A DNA stretch of 64,000 bases from Rosenbergiella australiborealis (GTDB lineage: Bacteria > Pseudomonadota > Gammaproteobacteria > Enterobacterales > Enterobacteriaceae). Below the pieces are notes generated by a model. That model was not told where the DNA came from and did no database searches. It saw nothing but the letters and a program-made list of their open reading frames with translations. Positions 11,856-23,044 of the stretch are shown here, piece by piece. Location of the stretch: the NCBI RefSeq assembly GCF_018494035.1, contig NZ_JABBFO010000003.1, positions 62,001-126,000 of the forward strand. The letters are read 5' to 3'. Both the position numbers and the translations under genes were made by a program. Within the stretch, counting starts at the first letter, position 1. Each line of letters begins with the position of its first letter.

Positions 11856-13514
11856 TTAGTTGCCAGCAGTCATCTTACGATCATCAACATATTGACGTTG
11901 ATCAGCCGCAGGCGGGAAATATTGGTATAGCCATGTTTCAGATAGCGTTTGATCTTTAGTTCTTAAGAACATCCGCATCGTGACAGGTGTGGTACTGTCG
12001 CTATTTGGATACCAATCAAACAAAATACGATAAGTATTTGTCGGCTCGACATAGAGAATTTCAACTTGTTTAAATGTCCCTGAGGAGAGGGTAATTACAG
12101 GTTCAATGCCTTTAGGTGCCGCGGCTTTCAGTTCTGCGCCGGTAAAGTCGATGGCGAAACGACGACACCAAGTGTCAGGGAAGTGCTCACCGGGTGCCCA
12201 ACCTTCAGGAAATCCACCAATACCGGTACGTGTTGACACCACCCGAGATAGTGTACTTTGTACCGGTGGCGTTGCACTCCAATACAAATTATAAGCAAAA
12301 CTAAGTTCTGCACCAGCTTTAATCGCCGCGGCAGGTTGCCAGAAACAGACGATATTATCGAGTGTTTCACCGGTAGTAGGGATCTCCATGAGGGAAACCA
12401 TTCCTTTACCCCAATGCCCGACAGGCTCTACCCATAAACTTGGGCGTTTATCGTACCAACCAATAACATCTTGATAATCGTTAAAGTTATGATTGGTTTG
12501 CAGCAGGCCAAACCCTTTTGGATTTTCATCAGAAAAATCATTAAAAGAGAGCTGACGTGGGTTGTTGAGGGGAAAACAGATCCACTCACCTTTGCCTGTC
12601 CACATTTCTAAGCGGTCTGAGTCATGGATTTGTGGATGGTAGGTATTACACATTCTTCGCTCATTCGTGCCGCAACTAAACATACTGGTCATCGGGGCAA
12701 TACCCAGTTGTTCAATATCTTTACGTGCGTAAAGACTGTTCTCAATTTTCATCACCGTTTGTTTGTCTTCACATGAAATCGTGAATTTGTATGCACCAGT
12801 GAGGCTTGCGCCATCGAGAAGGGCATAGACCACAAAGGTTGTCGCATCGGCTTTTGGCGTTTCAAACCAGAACGCAGTAAAGTCGGGAAATTCTTCATGC
12901 TGTGTAAAAGTATTAACGGCGACGCCACGTGCCGATAATCCATATTGGAAGGTATCATCCACCGCACGAAAGTAACTGGCGCCTAAAAATGCCACTATAT
13001 CGCGTCGTGCTAATTCTGGTGCTTTGAACGCTCGGAAGCCAGCAAAGCCGAGATCCGTTTTACCTTGTAGCTGTTTTACATCGACATTCGCATCGTGATA
13101 GTTAAACAATTCCGGACGAAAATGGATTTCACGGGCGTCTTGGCTGGCGGTATCAATAGAGAACATTCTAATTGGGCGTTTGAATCCCATACCGACATGG
13201 AAAAATTGTACGTCTAATTGACGATGCGGCACGTTTGCCCATAGGGATTGCTTCGCATCATATTGAATGCTGTTATAGGCTTGCGGGGTGAGGTTGGCCA
13301 GAGTCTCGGGGAGAGGGCCTGGCGCGCCTGCCCACGGTGTAGCGGCAAGTTGCTTTGCATGGGCTTTGAGTTTATCAAAGTTAAATTTCTTTGCAGTACC
13401 ATCGGCAATGCCATCCGCTGCCCATACCTGATTTGACAATAATCCTGAGATCCCAGAAAGGCCACCAAGAGTGGATAGTGCGACTGAGGCTTTAACAAAC
13501 TTTCTACGATTCAT
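11856..13514 (-). CDS. opgD: Glucans biosynthesis protein D
   Basis: 552 aa protein of the MdoG/OpgG-OpgD family, which acts in the periplasm on the backbone structure of osmoregulated periplasmic glucans. The N-terminus has a twin-arginine signal ([10 protein letters not shown], hydrophobic stretch, cleavage near VWAADG), as in E. coli OpgD. Family blocks include [47 protein letters not shown] and [12 protein letters not shown]. Length is normal. It is a single-gene unit with its own terminator. In E. coli opgD lies far away (about 32 minutes), so its place between nuo and elaB differs here. Confidence 0.95.
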   Translation of the reverse strand: MNRRKFVKASVALSTLGGLSGISGLLSNQVWAADGIADGTAKKFNFDKLKAHAKQLAATPWAGAPGPLPETLANLTPQAYNSIQYDAKQSLWANVPHRQLDVQFFHVGMGFKRPIRMFSIDTASQDAREIHFRPELFNYHDANVDVKQLQGKTDLGFAGFRAFKAPELARRDIVAFLGASYFRAVDDTFQYGLSARGVAVNTFTQHEEFPDFTAFWFETPKADATTFVVYALLDGASLTGAYKFTISCEDKQTVMKIENSLYARKDIEQLGIAPMTSMFSCGTNERRMCNTYHPQIHDSDRLEMWTGKGEWICFPLNNPRQLSFNDFSDENPKGFGLLQTNHNFNDYQDVIGWYDKRPSLWVEPVGHWGKGMVSLMEIPTTGETLDNIVCFWQPAAAIKAGAELSFAYNLYWSATPPVQSTLSRVVSTRTGIGGFPEGWAPGEHFPDTWCRRFAIDFTGAELKAAAPKGIEPVITLSSGTFKQVEILYVEPTNTYRILFDWYPNSDSTTPVTMRMFLRTKDQTLSETWLYQYFPPAADQRQYVDDRKMTAGN

Positions 13515-13768
13515 GCCGAAAACGTTTCCTTAGAGCAATGGAATAATGGGGAGTATTTCCCCTACGATGATAATGATTCAACTACTATAGCGTGCTTAAA
13601 ATTCGTTTTGCTACTGCTTTTAAGAGTAATCTTGTGTGTTGTTATTCTTACATAAAATTTGATGATTAGCAGCGTATGCTAAGCTGATACTGAGGTAGCA
13701 CTGATAATAAATCATTCAGGGCATCATGGTTCCATTGACGAATGTAAATGGCAGAAAAAGGAGAGAAT

Positions 13769-14074
13769 ATGTCTAATAAAAATCAGCAGGCAGATCTACA
13801 ACAACAGCTATCCGCCCTTGCAGACAGTGTTGAAGCCTTACTTGATGCAGAGGTTGATCTTACTGATACCTATTATCTCGGACTAAAAGCTAAGGCTGAA
13901 CAGGCACTTAAACAAGCACGTGAATCCTTAGGTATTCAAAAAGAGACCCTTTTCGCACGAGGTAGCCGCAAGATCCGCACGATTAATCGGTTTGTGACTG
14001 AGCGCCCTTGGCGTAGTTTGGCGTTGGGCTGGGCAGCAGGAATGATTTGCGGTATTGTTACGACTAAACGTTAG
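13769..14074 (+). CDS. elaB: ElaB/YqjD (DUF883) family inner-membrane protein
   Basis: 101 aa. The N-terminal part is a long amphipathic helix (QQADLQQQLSALADSVEALL, then LKAKAEQALKQARESLG), followed by a basic linker and one C-terminal membrane segment (SLALGWAAGMICGIV). This is the DUF883 layout of E. coli ElaB/YqjD, which are tail-anchored ribosome-associated proteins of stationary phase. ATG 13769 is chosen because AAGGAG lies seven bases upstream. The next gene follows with ribosome binding site AGGAGG 20 bases after the stop, which suggests an operon. Confidence 0.85.
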   Translation: MSNKNQQADLQQQLSALADSVEALLDAEVDLTDTYYLGLKAKAEQALKQARESLGIQKETLFARGSRKIRTINRFVTERPWRSLALGWAAGMICGIVTTKR

Positions 14075-14093
14075 CAGCGAGGAGGTTGTATTC

Positions 14094-15290
14094 GTGAAGG
14101 TCGAAATGTTATCTACGGGCGATGAAGTGCTGCATGGCGATATCGTTGATACTAATGCGGTTTGGCTTGCTACTACGTTTTATGAAGCGGGTTACGCCAT
14201 GACCTTTCGTACAACCTCCGGCGATTCATTAGCCACCTTAGTCGAGACATTACAACAGCGTAGCCAAGTCGCTGATATTCTTATCGTCAATGGAGGATTA
14301 GGCCCAACCAGTGATGATTATACGGCTCAGGCAGCGGCACAGGCGGCTGGCGTTGGGCTCGTACGTAATGAAGAATGGCTTGTCCAGCTTAACGCATTTT
14401 TCGCACGTCGGGGCAGTGAAATGGCGGCGATTAATTTAAAACAAGCCGATATTCCAGAAGGTGCTGAAATGCTACCCAATGGTAATGGGACGGCATGTGG
14501 ATTCCGCCTTTATCTAAACCAGTGCCAGATTTTCTTCACGCCTGGGCCCCCGGCTGAATTTCAATTAATGGTTATGCAGCAGGTTTTGCCGCGATTACGT
14601 AAAGACTTTCCTACACCGCAACAGCTTCTCTGCCTACGCTTAACGACGTTCGGTCGTGGCGAAAGTTTTATTGCTGCTCAACTCGCGCAGATTATGCTGC
14701 CCGATGGCGTTAATCTTGGTTATCGAGCTGCCTCCCCTATAGTTGAAGTAAAATTAAGTGGTAGTGAGGCTCAGCGAGCAAGCATGTTGGCGTGTTGGCA
14801 GAAGGTTAAGACACTCTTAAATGATTACCTTCTATTTGAAGGAAAGGATAATTTCGCCAAGTCGGTGGCCGAGTTACTGATAGCTCAGCACTATCGGTTA
14901 CAACTCTGTGAAGGATTTTCCGCAGGTCTGCTTTATTGGACATTAGCGGATGTACAGGCTCCGCTGTCTGACGCCCAGATCACTACGCATTATTTGGGTG
15001 GGGTGGAGAAAAACGGCGCAGTTAAAACCTACCATGCTGCGAAAAAAACGTCGCAACCTCATCAGATATTTTTAATGATTAGCCCTATTATTGAGAGCGA
15101 TTGTCTTGAATTTAGTTTGGTGACACCACAGAACACGTATCAATTTAGGGTCACTGTGCCGGAGCATCTTTTGGCAACTCGGCAAAAGTTGCAAGAGATT
15201 GTGGTGTTACAGGCGTTGTATCTGTTACATCGTTGGTTAACCGATCAGCCGGTTAACATCATTTACCAAGGGTTTGAGGTGAATACTTAA
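14094..15290 (+). CDS. CinA-like protein (YfaY type)
   Basis: 398 aa. The N-terminal MoCF-like domain starts VEMLSTGDEVLHGDIVDTN and contains IVNGGLGPTSDDYTAQ, the CinA/MoaB signature. The C-terminal part resembles the divergent CinA C-domain of E. coli YfaY, which lacks proven NMN deamidase activity. The start is GTG 14094, placed by AGGAGG eight bases upstream and by homology from VEMLSTGDE. It sits between elaB and yfaE-nrdBA and converges on yfaE with 18 bases between stops; no terminator is visible there. Confidence 0.85.
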   Translation: MKVEMLSTGDEVLHGDIVDTNAVWLATTFYEAGYAMTFRTTSGDSLATLVETLQQRSQVADILIVNGGLGPTSDDYTAQAAAQAAGVGLVRNEEWLVQLNAFFARRGSEMAAINLKQADIPEGAEMLPNGNGTACGFRLYLNQCQIFFTPGPPAEFQLMVMQQVLPRLRKDFPTPQQLLCLRLTTFGRGESFIAAQLAQIMLPDGVNLGYRAASPIVEVKLSGSEAQRASMLACWQKVKTLLNDYLLFEGKDNFAKSVAELLIAQHYRLQLCEGFSAGLLYWTLADVQAPLSDAQITTHYLGGVEKNGAVKTYHAAKKTSQPHQIFLMISPIIESDCLEFSLVTPQNTYQFRVTVPEHLLATRQKLQEIVVLQALYLLHRWLTDQPVNIIYQGFEVNT

Positions 15291-15308
15291 TCGAATATAA
15301 CAAAAGAT

Positions 15309-15575
15309 TTATAGTTCGATTTCGATATCACCGTCAGGCAAACAACAGCAGGGAAGGATCTCTCCCTGCTGTATAAAAGCCAGCGGTTGGCTGGCGTAGG
15401 AAACTCGCCCTTTACATAATTTCACTCGACATGATCCGCAATAGCCTTCGCGGCACTGATACTCGACCGCTAGCTGATGGTGCTCTAGGGTCTGTAGCAA
15501 ATTGGAATGATGGTGTTCGGGTTCGACCATTTTCCCTGTTTGATTGAGTGTGATACGAGCGAGTTTATTCATCAT
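15309..15575 (-). CDS. yfaE: 2Fe-2S ferredoxin that maintains NrdB
   Basis: 88 aa plant-type [2Fe-2S] ferredoxin with ligands in CREGYCGSCRVKLC and a fourth Cys in PCCCLPDG. In E. coli YfaE supplies electrons to regenerate the diferric-tyrosyl radical cofactor of NrdB. It starts two bases after the nrdB stop on the minus strand, so the three genes nrdA-nrdB-yfaE form one operon. Confidence 0.93.
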   Translation of the reverse strand: MMNKLARITLNQTGKMVEPEHHHSNLLQTLEHHQLAVEYQCREGYCGSCRVKLCKGRVSYASQPLAFIQQGEILPCCCLPDGDIEIEL

Positions 15576-15577
15576 TA

Positions 15578-16708
15578 TTAAAGTTGGAAATCGTTAAAAT
15601 CATCAGTGTCCACGACACTATCAATTTGTCCTACTAGATAAGAACTGACTTCAACTTCTTGTGGTGCAACCTGTACGTTATCTGAAACTAACCATGAATT
15701 AATCCACGGGATTGGGTTAGAGCGTGTCTTAAACGGTAGTTGCAGGCCGACTGCATGCATACGAATATTAGTAATGTATTCGATGTATTGACAAAGAATA
15801 TCTTTGTTCATCCCAATCATCGAACCATCGCGGAACAGATATTCTGCCCACTCTTTTTCTTGCTCAGCGGCTTTCTTAAAGAGATCAAAGCACTCTTGCT
15901 CGCACTCTGCGGCAATAGCTTTCATTTCTGGATCATCTTCGCCACTACGCAGTAAATTAAGCATATGCTGCGTACCGGTAAGGTGTAAGGCTTCATCCCG
16001 TGCAATCAGTCGAATGATCTTAGCATTACCTTCCATCAGCTCGCGCTCGGCAAAAGCAAAGGAACATGCAAAGCTGACATAGAAGCGAATGGCTTCTAGT
16101 GCATTAACGCTCATCAGACAGAGATAAAGTTGCTTCTTCAGTGTACGTAGGCTTACGGTAATTGTTTTGCCCGCAACCTGATGCTCGCCTTCTCCCAGCA
16201 GATGCCAATAGTTTGTCATCGCAATCAGATCGTCATAATACTTAGAGATATCTTCAGCGCGACGTAAGATTTGATCGTTAGTCACGATGTCATCAAAGAC
16301 CAGTGCTGGGTCATTCACAATATTACGAATAATGTGGGTATAAGAACGTGAATGAATGGTCTCTGAAAATGCCCACGTTTCTACCCATGTTTCTAATTCA
16401 GGAATAGAAATGATCGGTAAAAGCGCGACGTTAGGACTACGGCCTTGAATGGAGTCGAGGAGTGTTTGATATTTTAGATTACTCAAAAATATATGACGTT
16501 CGTGTTCAGGGAGTTTTTGAAAATCGATACGGTCACGAGAGACGTCGACTTCTTCTGGTCGCCAGAAAAAAGAGAGCTGTTTTTCGATTAACTTTTCAAA
16601 AATTTCATATTTTTGTTGGTCATAACGGGCAACGTTGACCGGTTGACCAAAGAACATCGGTTCTTTGAGTTGGTCGTTTTTATTCTGAGAAAAAGTGGTA
16701 TAAGCCAT
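15578..16708 (-). CDS. nrdB: Ribonucleoside-diphosphate reductase 1 beta subunit
   Basis: 376 aa, the usual length of the class Ia R2 protein. It holds the di-iron centre and the tyrosyl radical. Iron ligands are visible in [13 protein letters not shown] (Glu, His, followed by the radical Tyr) and in [15 protein letters not shown]. The C-terminal acidic-hydrophobic tail ending DFNDFQL is the peptide that docks on NrdA. It lies 75 bases downstream of nrdA, with a stable hairpin in the gap. Confidence 0.97.
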   Translation of the reverse strand: MAYTTFSQNKNDQLKEPMFFGQPVNVARYDQQKYEIFEKLIEKQLSFFWRPEEVDVSRDRIDFQKLPEHERHIFLSNLKYQTLLDSIQGRSPNVALLPIISIPELETWVETWAFSETIHSRSYTHIIRNIVNDPALVFDDIVTNDQILRRAEDISKYYDDLIAMTNYWHLLGEGEHQVAGKTITVSLRTLKKQLYLCLMSVNALEAIRFYVSFACSFAFAERELMEGNAKIIRLIARDEALHLTGTQHMLNLLRSGEDDPEMKAIAAECEQECFDLFKKAAEQEKEWAEYLFRDGSMIGMNKDILCQYIEYITNIRMHAVGLQLPFKTRSNPIPWINSWLVSDNVQVAPQEVEVSSYLVGQIDSVVDTDDFNDFQL

Positions 16709-16743
16709 TGAGGTGTCCCAATCATTAGCAATAATAAAATGTG

Positions 16744-16772
16744 TAGGTAAGTAGGGGATACCTACTTACCTA
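16744..16772 (-). other. Stable intercistronic hairpin between nrdA and nrdB
   Basis: TAGGTAAGTAGG pairs perfectly with CCTACTTACCTA around a GGATA loop. There is no U-tract on the minus strand, so it looks like an mRNA processing or stability element rather than a terminator. Confidence 0.6.
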
Positions 16773-16783
16773 GGCAGCATTAA

Positions 16784-19069
16784 TTAGATTTTACATGCAC
16801 CGCCTGCACAGCTATCGTCTTCCGCCTCGGGGAGCAGATCTTCTTGGGAATCTTCGGCACCATCGCGCGTATTTTGATAATAAAGGGTTTTTACACCAAA
16901 CTTATACGCCGTGAGAAGATCTTTAAGCAGTTGCTGCATCGGTACTTTCCCGCCGGTATAACGCGTCGGATCGTAGTTGGTATTGGACGAGATCGCCTGG
17001 TCGATAAACTTCTGCATGATACCCACTAATTGCAAATAACCGTCGTTAGAAGGCATTTCCCACAGCAGCTCATACTGATCTTGTAGACGTTCATATTCAG
17101 GAACAACTTGACGTAAAATACCGTCTTTAGAGGCTTTGATACTGACGTACCCACGTGGTGGCTCAATACCGTTGGTAGCGTTAGAAATCTGCGAAGAGGT
17201 TTCTGACGGCATTAAGGCCGAAAGCGTCGAGTTGCGTAAGCCATGTGTTTTGATTGATTGGCGTAAGGCTTCCCAGTCCAGATGCAAAGGTTCTTGGCTG
17301 ATTGCATCCAAATCTTTTTTATAGGTATCGATAGGCAGGATACCGGCAGCATATGTCGTGTCGTTGAACCACGGGCATGCTCCCACTTCCTGTGCTAGCT
17401 GGTTCGAGGCCTTTAATAAGTAATATTGAATCGCTTCAAAAGTTTTATGAGTTAGGTTGTTGGCCGAACCGTCCGAGTAACGCTTACCGTTTTTCGCTAA
17501 GTAATAAGCGAAGTTAATCACGCCTATTCCTAAGGTACGACGACCCATCGCTCCACGCTCTGCAGCAATCAAAGGGTAATCTTGATAATCTAAGAGAGCA
17601 TCTAGCGAACGAACGGCAAGGGTGGCTAACTCTTCTAGCTCGCTCAGATCGTTAATTGCGCCTAAGTTAAAGGCAGAGAGAGTACAGAGCGCAATTTCGC
17701 CATTCTCATCATTAATGTCATTTAAAGGCTTCGTCGGTAGCGCGATCTCTAAACAGAGGTTAGATTGGCGTACTGGCGCGACGGCCGGATCAAATGGACT
17801 GTGGGTATTACAGTGGTCGACATTTTGGATATAAATTCGTCCGGTAGACGCACGCTCTTGCATCATTAGCGAGAACAGATCAACCGCTTTGATCTTTTGT
17901 TTGCGAATAGAGTCATCGGCTTCATACAGGGTATAAAGACGCTCGAATTCAACTTGGTCCGCAAAGAAAGCGTCATATAAGCCAGGGACGTCAGAAGGGC
18001 TAAATAAAGTAATATCGCCGCCCTTGACCAGACGTTGATACATCAGTTTGTTAATCTGCACACCATAGTCTAAATGGCGAACCCGATTACCTTCAACACC
18101 ACGGTTATTTTTAAGAACTAATAAGCTCTCAATTTCCAAATGCCACATGGGGTAAAACAGCGTCGCAGCGCCGCCACGTACCCCACCTTGCGAGCAGGAT
18201 TTTACCGCAGTTTGGAAATGTTTATAGAATGGGATGCAGCCAGTATGGAAAGCCTCTCCACCACGGATAGGGCTTCCTAATGCGCGAATACGACCCGCAT
18301 TAATACCAATCCCCGCACGTTGCGAGACATATTTAACGATCGCGCTAGACGTCGCATTGATAGAGTCTAAGCTATCACCGCACTCAATGAGCACACAGGA
18401 GCTAAATTGGCGCGTTGGCGTACGTACACCCGCCATAATTGGAGTTGGGAGTGAGATTTTAAAGGTAGAAACGGCGTCGTAGAAACGACGGATGTAGTCA
18501 AGACGTGTCTCCTTTGGATAGGCGGAGAACAGGCATGCTGCGACTAAAATATATAAAAACTGTGCGCTTTCGTAGATATCGCCAGTAACTCGGTTTTGTA
18601 CTAAGTACTTACCTTCAAGTTGTTTCACTGCCGCATAGGAGAAGTTCATATCACGCCAGTGATCGATATAGCTATCGATCTCTGCAAACTCTTCCTCAGA
18701 GTAATCGGCCAGCAGGTGGGCATCATATTTTCCCATTTCAACCATTTTTCTTACATGGTCGATAAGTACTGGCGGTTCAAATTGGCCATAGGCTTTTTTA
18801 CGTAAGTGGAAGATAGCCAAACGTGCTGCAAGATATTGATAATCAGGCGTATCACGCGAAATCAGATCGGCCGCTGCTTTAATAATCGTTTCGTGGATAT
18901 CCGAGGTCTTAATGCCATCATAAAACTGAATGTGAGAACGTAGTTCAACTTGTGAAACGGAGACATTATTTAATCCCTCTGCAGCCCAATCAAGCACTCG
19001 ATGTATCTTGTCTAAGTTGATACGTTCTTGCTGGCCATTGCGTTTAGTCACGAGCAGACTTTGATTCAT
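16784..19069 (-). CDS. nrdA: Ribonucleoside-diphosphate reductase 1 alpha subunit
   Basis: 761 aa, the full class Ia large subunit that reduces ribonucleoside diphosphates. An ATP-cone domain occupies the N-terminus (LLVTKRNGQQERINLDKI). Active-site cysteines are visible in SSCVLIECGDS, NLCLEIALPT and IALCTLSAFNLGAIN, and the redox-shuttle pair is at the C-terminus (DDSCAGGACKI). It is the first gene of nrdA-nrdB-yfaE, with an elaborate promoter region upstream. Confidence 0.97.
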   Translation of the reverse strand: MNQSLLVTKRNGQQERINLDKIHRVLDWAAEGLNNVSVSQVELRSHIQFYDGIKTSDIHETIIKAAADLISRDTPDYQYLAARLAIFHLRKKAYGQFEPPVLIDHVRKMVEMGKYDAHLLADYSEEEFAEIDSYIDHWRDMNFSYAAVKQLEGKYLVQNRVTGDIYESAQFLYILVAACLFSAYPKETRLDYIRRFYDAVSTFKISLPTPIMAGVRTPTRQFSSCVLIECGDSLDSINATSSAIVKYVSQRAGIGINAGRIRALGSPIRGGEAFHTGCIPFYKHFQTAVKSCSQGGVRGGAATLFYPMWHLEIESLLVLKNNRGVEGNRVRHLDYGVQINKLMYQRLVKGGDITLFSPSDVPGLYDAFFADQVEFERLYTLYEADDSIRKQKIKAVDLFSLMMQERASTGRIYIQNVDHCNTHSPFDPAVAPVRQSNLCLEIALPTKPLNDINDENGEIALCTLSAFNLGAINDLSELEELATLAVRSLDALLDYQDYPLIAAERGAMGRRTLGIGVINFAYYLAKNGKRYSDGSANNLTHKTFEAIQYYLLKASNQLAQEVGACPWFNDTTYAAGILPIDTYKKDLDAISQEPLHLDWEALRQSIKTHGLRNSTLSALMPSETSSQISNATNGIEPPRGYVSIKASKDGILRQVVPEYERLQDQYELLWEMPSNDGYLQLVGIMQKFIDQAISSNTNYDPTRYTGGKVPMQQLLKDLLTAYKFGVKTLYYQNTRDGAEDSQEDLLPEAEDDSCAGGACKI

Positions 19070-19122
19070 GCGGCAGTTACCTATTGTTACTGAAGTCTTA
19101 AGGAGCTACCTAATTAACAGAG

Positions 19123-19178
19123 TTATGCACAGTTTTATTATTGTGAATAATACTGTGGATAAACACTACATGTAGTGT
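19123..19178 (-). promoter_or_regulatory. nrdAB control region: two DnaA boxes and an NrdR box
   Basis: TTATGCACA at 19123-19131 and TGTGGATAA (TTATCCACA on the other strand) at 19154-19162 match the DnaA box TTATNCACA. The perfect 16-base palindrome ACACTACATGTAGTGT at 19163-19178 fits the NrdR box and abuts the second DnaA box. E. coli nrdAB is controlled by both proteins. A second NrdR box three helical turns away is not clear. The rest of 19070-19383 is AT-rich without other recognised signals. Confidence 0.85.
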
Positions 19179-19377
19179 CTTGCTATCAATTAGGTACCAA
19201 TATGGTGTTTTATTGTAGTGGTAAATAACGACGTGACAAGCATAAAATTATGCTAAGAACTCTTGTTTTTTTTGAAAACCGCGTCGCAAAAGGGAGGTGG
19301 CATTGTCAATAAATTCGTATTTTTTTTTCTTCAATCTCTCGGGCGATGAGAATTCCGACAAATTGATTATTGATGCG

Positions 19378-19412
19378 ACAAAATCACTCCCTTCAAAGAA
19401 TGAAGGGAGTGA
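19378..19412 (-). terminator. Terminator of ubiG
   Basis: Perfect stem TCACTCCCTTCA with TGAAGGGAGTGA around AAGAA, followed on the minus strand by a TTTT tract. Confidence 0.9.
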
Positions 19413-19415
19413 CGA

Positions 19416-20147
19416 TCAAGCAGGTAGTGGGTAGTGCGTATGGATCATGTAATTGACATCTACATTTCCACCGAGGGTGAAACGGTTGGTGAACGGATTG
19501 TAGTGCAGTCCGGTCATATTACGTTCTTTTAAAGGTGTTTCATCTACCCAACCGAGTAACTCGGAAGGCCGGATACATTTCTTAATATCGTGCGTACCTT
19601 TAGGAACCATCCGCAACACGTACTCTGCGCCAAATATCGCCATCAGCCAGGCTTTAGGGTTACGGTTAATGGTAGAGAAAAAAACATCACCACCCGGTTT
19701 TACCAAACGAGCACACGCTAGCACGACTGAACGCGGATCAGGAACATGCTCAAGCATTTCCATACAGGTGACAACATCATATTGACCGGCGAACTCTTCA
19801 GCATGAGCTTCTACTGTTTGTTGAACATAGTTAATGCTCACTTGGCTTTCCATTGCATGTAATCGTGCTACCGCGAGCGGCTCTGCGCCCATATCGAGCC
19901 CAATGACCTCGGCGCCTTCTTTAGCCATACTTTCGGTTAAAATACCGCCACCACAACCGACATCTAAAACCTTTTTGCCATAAAGCCCCTGGCTTTGTTG
20001 TGTAATGTAACCTAGGCGCAAAGGATTGATGCGGTGGAGTGGTTTGAACTCACCTTCGAGATCCCACCAGCGACTCGCAACAGCTTCAAATTTTGCGATT
20101 TCTTGTTGGTCAACGTTTTGTTTCTCGGCTTCAAATTGGTCACTCAT
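19416..20147 (-). CDS. ubiG: Ubiquinone biosynthesis O-methyltransferase
   Basis: 243 aa SAM-dependent methyltransferase that performs both O-methylations in ubiquinone synthesis. Motif I is [16 protein letters not shown] near residue 60, followed by VIGLDMG and [13 protein letters not shown]. The N-terminal [20 protein letters not shown] is diagnostic. ATG 20147 is chosen because AGGAG lies nine bases upstream; TTG and GTG codons just before it are too close to that site. It is divergent from gyrA, as in E. coli. Confidence 0.96.
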   Translation of the reverse strand: MSDQFEAEKQNVDQQEIAKFEAVASRWWDLEGEFKPLHRINPLRLGYITQQSQGLYGKKVLDVGCGGGILTESMAKEGAEVIGLDMGAEPLAVARLHAMESQVSINYVQQTVEAHAEEFAGQYDVVTCMEMLEHVPDPRSVVLACARLVKPGGDVFFSTINRNPKAWLMAIFGAEYVLRMVPKGTHDIKKCIRPSELLGWVDETPLKERNMTGLHYNPFTNRFTLGGNVDVNYMIHTHYPLPA

Positions 20148-20317
20148 CAACACTTACTCCTAGAAAATGTGCGCTAAGTATAAACGCTTCAACGCACTTC
20201 ATCACCTAAGGATTGCTATTCGTAGAGGAAGTGGTGGAGAGAGATGCACCGGACAGGGTAAATGTGTTATGATTCTGTTCTTTATATTAGGTAATATTCT
20301 AGAGGGATAGCGGCTCC

Positions 20318-22951
20318 ATGAGCGACCTTGCAAGAGAAATCACACCGGTTAATATTGAGGAAGAGCTAAAAACCTCTTATCTCGATTATGCCATGTCGGT
20401 CATTGTTGGCCGCGCGTTACCTGATGTCCGTGATGGATTGAAGCCTGTTCACCGCCGTGTTTTATTTGCGATGAACGAATTAAGTAACGACTGGAATAAA
20501 CCGTACAAAAAGTCTGCCCGTGTTGTTGGGGACGTCATTGGTAAGTATCACCCCCACGGTGATTCAGCGGTTTATGATGCTATCGTCCGTATGGCTCAGC
20601 CATTCTCTCTGCGTTATATGCTGGTCGATGGACAAGGTAATTTCGGCTCGATCGATGGCGATTCTGCGGCAGCCATGCGTTATACCGAAGTCCGTATGGC
20701 GAAAATCACCCATGAATTATTGGCGGATCTAGAAAAAGAAACCGTAGATTTTGTTCCCAACTACGATGGGAATGAGCAAATCCCTGATGTTTTACCGACC
20801 CGTGTGCCTAACTTATTGGTTAATGGCTCTTCGGGGATCGCCGTGGGGATGGCGACCAATATCCCGCCACACAATATGACCGAGGTGATTAACGGTACAC
20901 TGGCTTATATTGAAGACAGCGATATCTCGTTAGAAGCCTTAATGGAGCATATTCCAGGGCCAGATTTCCCAACGGCGGCTATTATCAATGGTCGTCGTGG
21001 TATCGAGGAAGCCTACCGTACGGGCCGGGGTAAAATTTATATTCGTGCGCGTGGCGAAGTACAAGCGGATGCGAAAACTGGCCGCGAAACGATCATCATC
21101 CATGAAATTCCTTATCAAGTGAACAAAGCGCGCTTGATCGAGAAAATTGCTGAGCTGGTAAAAGATAAACGTATCGAAGGTATCAGCGCACTGCGTGATG
21201 AGTCTGATAAAGACGGTATGCGGATCGTTATTGAAATTAAACGTGATGCAGTCGGCGAAGTGGTATTGAACAATCTTTACTCTTTGACGCAGTTACAAGT
21301 CTCGTTTGGGATCAATATGGTTGCCTTACATCAAGGCCAACCTAAGATCATGCCATTAAAAGATATTCTTGAAGCCTTCGTTCGCCACCGTCGTGAAGTA
21401 GTAACGCGCAGAACCATTTTTGAACTGCGTAAAGCGCGTGATCGTGCTCATATTCTCGAAGGCCTGGCAATAGCGTTAGCGAATATCGATCCGGTAATTG
21501 AATTAATCCGCCAAGCACCAAACCCAGCAGAAGCTAAAGCGGGCCTTATTGCTCGGGGTTGGGCGCTGGGGAATGTCGCGTCAATGCTTGAGAAAGCTGG
21601 CGATGATGCCGCGCGCCCTGAGTGGTTGGAAGAGCAATATGGTATTCGCGGGGATACTTATTATCTGACTGAGCAACAAGCGCAAGCGATTCTCGACCTT
21701 CGTCTCCAAAAACTTACCGGTCTCGAACACGAAAGACTGTTAGATGAATATAAGGCGCTGTTGGGCGAAATCGCTGAACTGCTATTCATTTTAGGCAGTG
21801 GTGAGCGTTTGATGGAAGTGATCCGTGAGGAATTAGTGGCAGTACGTGAGCAATTCGGTGATGAGCGTCGTACCGAGATCACGGCAAATACTGCGGACAT
21901 TAATATCGAAGATTTAATCAATCAAGAAGATGTTGTTGTCACACTGTCACATCAAGGCTATGTGAAATACCAACCGCTGACCGATTATGAAGCCCAACGT
22001 CGTGGTGGTAAAGGAAAGTCTGCGGCACGGATTAAAGACGAAGACTTTATCGATAGACTGCTGGTGGCAAACACCCATGACACAATTCTTTGCTTCTCAT
22101 CCAGAGGACGTTTGTATTGGATGAAGGTCTATCAGTTACCGGAAGCGAGTCGTGGGGCGCGTGGACGTCCTATTGTGAACTTATTGCCTCTCGAAGCGAA
22201 TGAGCGTATCACCGCAATCCTGCCAGTTAAAGAGTATGCGCAAGGGGTGAATGTCTTTATGGCAACGGCGAGCGGTACAGTGAAGAAAACTGCACTGACT
22301 GACTTTAGCCGTCCACGTAGTGCAGGGATTATTGCGATTAACCTGCGTGATGATGACTCCCTCATCGGCGTTGCCTTGACTAAAGGTGAAGACGAAGCGA
22401 TGTTATTCTCGGCAGCAGGAAAAGTAGTACGCTTCTCTGAGCAAGCAGTCAGAACGATGGGTCGTACTGCCGCGGGCGTTCGGGGCATTAAACTGGCAGC
22501 GGATGACCACGTCGTCTCATTAATTGTTCCAAATGCCGAAGGCGCCATTTTGACCGTGACGAAAAATGGTTTTGGTAAAAGAACGGCGACGCAAGAGTAC
22601 CCGACTAAGTCGCGTGCGACGCAAGGCGTTATTTCCATTAAAGTGACTGATCGTAATGGGCCGGTAATCGGTGCGGTTCAAGTTGATGATGCTGACCAAA
22701 TTATGATGATTACTGATGCCGGGACTTTAGTCAGAACGCGTGTGTCAGAAGTCAGTATTGTTGGTCGTAACACTCAAGGCGTTATTCTTATCCGTACTGC
22801 GGACGATGAAAATGTTGTTGGGCTGCAACGTGTTGCAGAACCGGTTGCGGAAGAAGAGCTTGATGCCATCGATGGTTCGGTACCGGAAGGGGAAGATACA
22901 CTTCCACCTGAAGTCGATAACGATGACGATGAAGTTATCGATGATGAGTGA
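20318..22951 (+). CDS. gyrA: DNA gyrase subunit A
   Basis: 877 aa, full length. The N-terminal breakage-reunion domain has the catalytic Tyr122 in AAMRYTE. The quinolone-resistance region reads GDSAVYD with Ser83 and Asp87, the susceptible residues. The GyrA-box of the C-terminal DNA-wrapping domain is [10 protein letters not shown]. The tail is strongly acidic ([11 protein letters not shown]), as in other Enterobacterales. It is a monocistronic unit ending in a strong terminator. Confidence 0.98.
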   Translation: MSDLAREITPVNIEEELKTSYLDYAMSVIVGRALPDVRDGLKPVHRRVLFAMNELSNDWNKPYKKSARVVGDVIGKYHPHGDSAVYDAIVRMAQPFSLRYMLVDGQGNFGSIDGDSAAAMRYTEVRMAKITHELLADLEKETVDFVPNYDGNEQIPDVLPTRVPNLLVNGSSGIAVGMATNIPPHNMTEVINGTLAYIEDSDISLEALMEHIPGPDFPTAAIINGRRGIEEAYRTGRGKIYIRARGEVQADAKTGRETIIIHEIPYQVNKARLIEKIAELVKDKRIEGISALRDESDKDGMRIVIEIKRDAVGEVVLNNLYSLTQLQVSFGINMVALHQGQPKIMPLKDILEAFVRHRREVVTRRTIFELRKARDRAHILEGLAIALANIDPVIELIRQAPNPAEAKAGLIARGWALGNVASMLEKAGDDAARPEWLEEQYGIRGDTYYLTEQQAQAILDLRLQKLTGLEHERLLDEYKALLGEIAELLFILGSGERLMEVIREELVAVREQFGDERRTEITANTADINIEDLINQEDVVVTLSHQGYVKYQPLTDYEAQRRGGKGKSAARIKDEDFIDRLLVANTHDTILCFSSRGRLYWMKVYQLPEASRGARGRPIVNLLPLEANERITAILPVKEYAQGVNVFMATASGTVKKTALTDFSRPRSAGIIAINLRDDDSLIGVALTKGEDEAMLFSAAGKVVRFSEQAVRTMGRTAAGVRGIKLAADDHVVSLIVPNAEGAILTVTKNGFGKRTATQEYPTKSRATQGVISIKVTDRNGPVIGAVQVDDADQIMMITDAGTLVRTRVSEVSIVGRNTQGVILIRTADDENVVGLQRVAEPVAEEELDAIDGSVPEGEDTLPPEVDNDDDEVIDDE

Positions 22952-22970
22952 TAAACTCTCGCAATAAATG

Positions 22971-22997
22971 AAAAAGGCATCGTAAGATGCCTTTTTT
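22971..22997 (+). terminator. Terminator of gyrA
   Basis: AAAAAGGCATC, GTAA loop, GATGCCTTTTTT. Confidence 0.92.
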
Positions 22998-23044
22998 AAT
23001 TAATCTGGTCATATTCAACATAATGAAAAAGAGAGCGCTTTAAG

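Noticed and set aside
20561-20590. Quinolone-resistance mutation in gyrA
   Set aside because: Codons 83 and 87 encode Ser and Asp, the susceptible residues.
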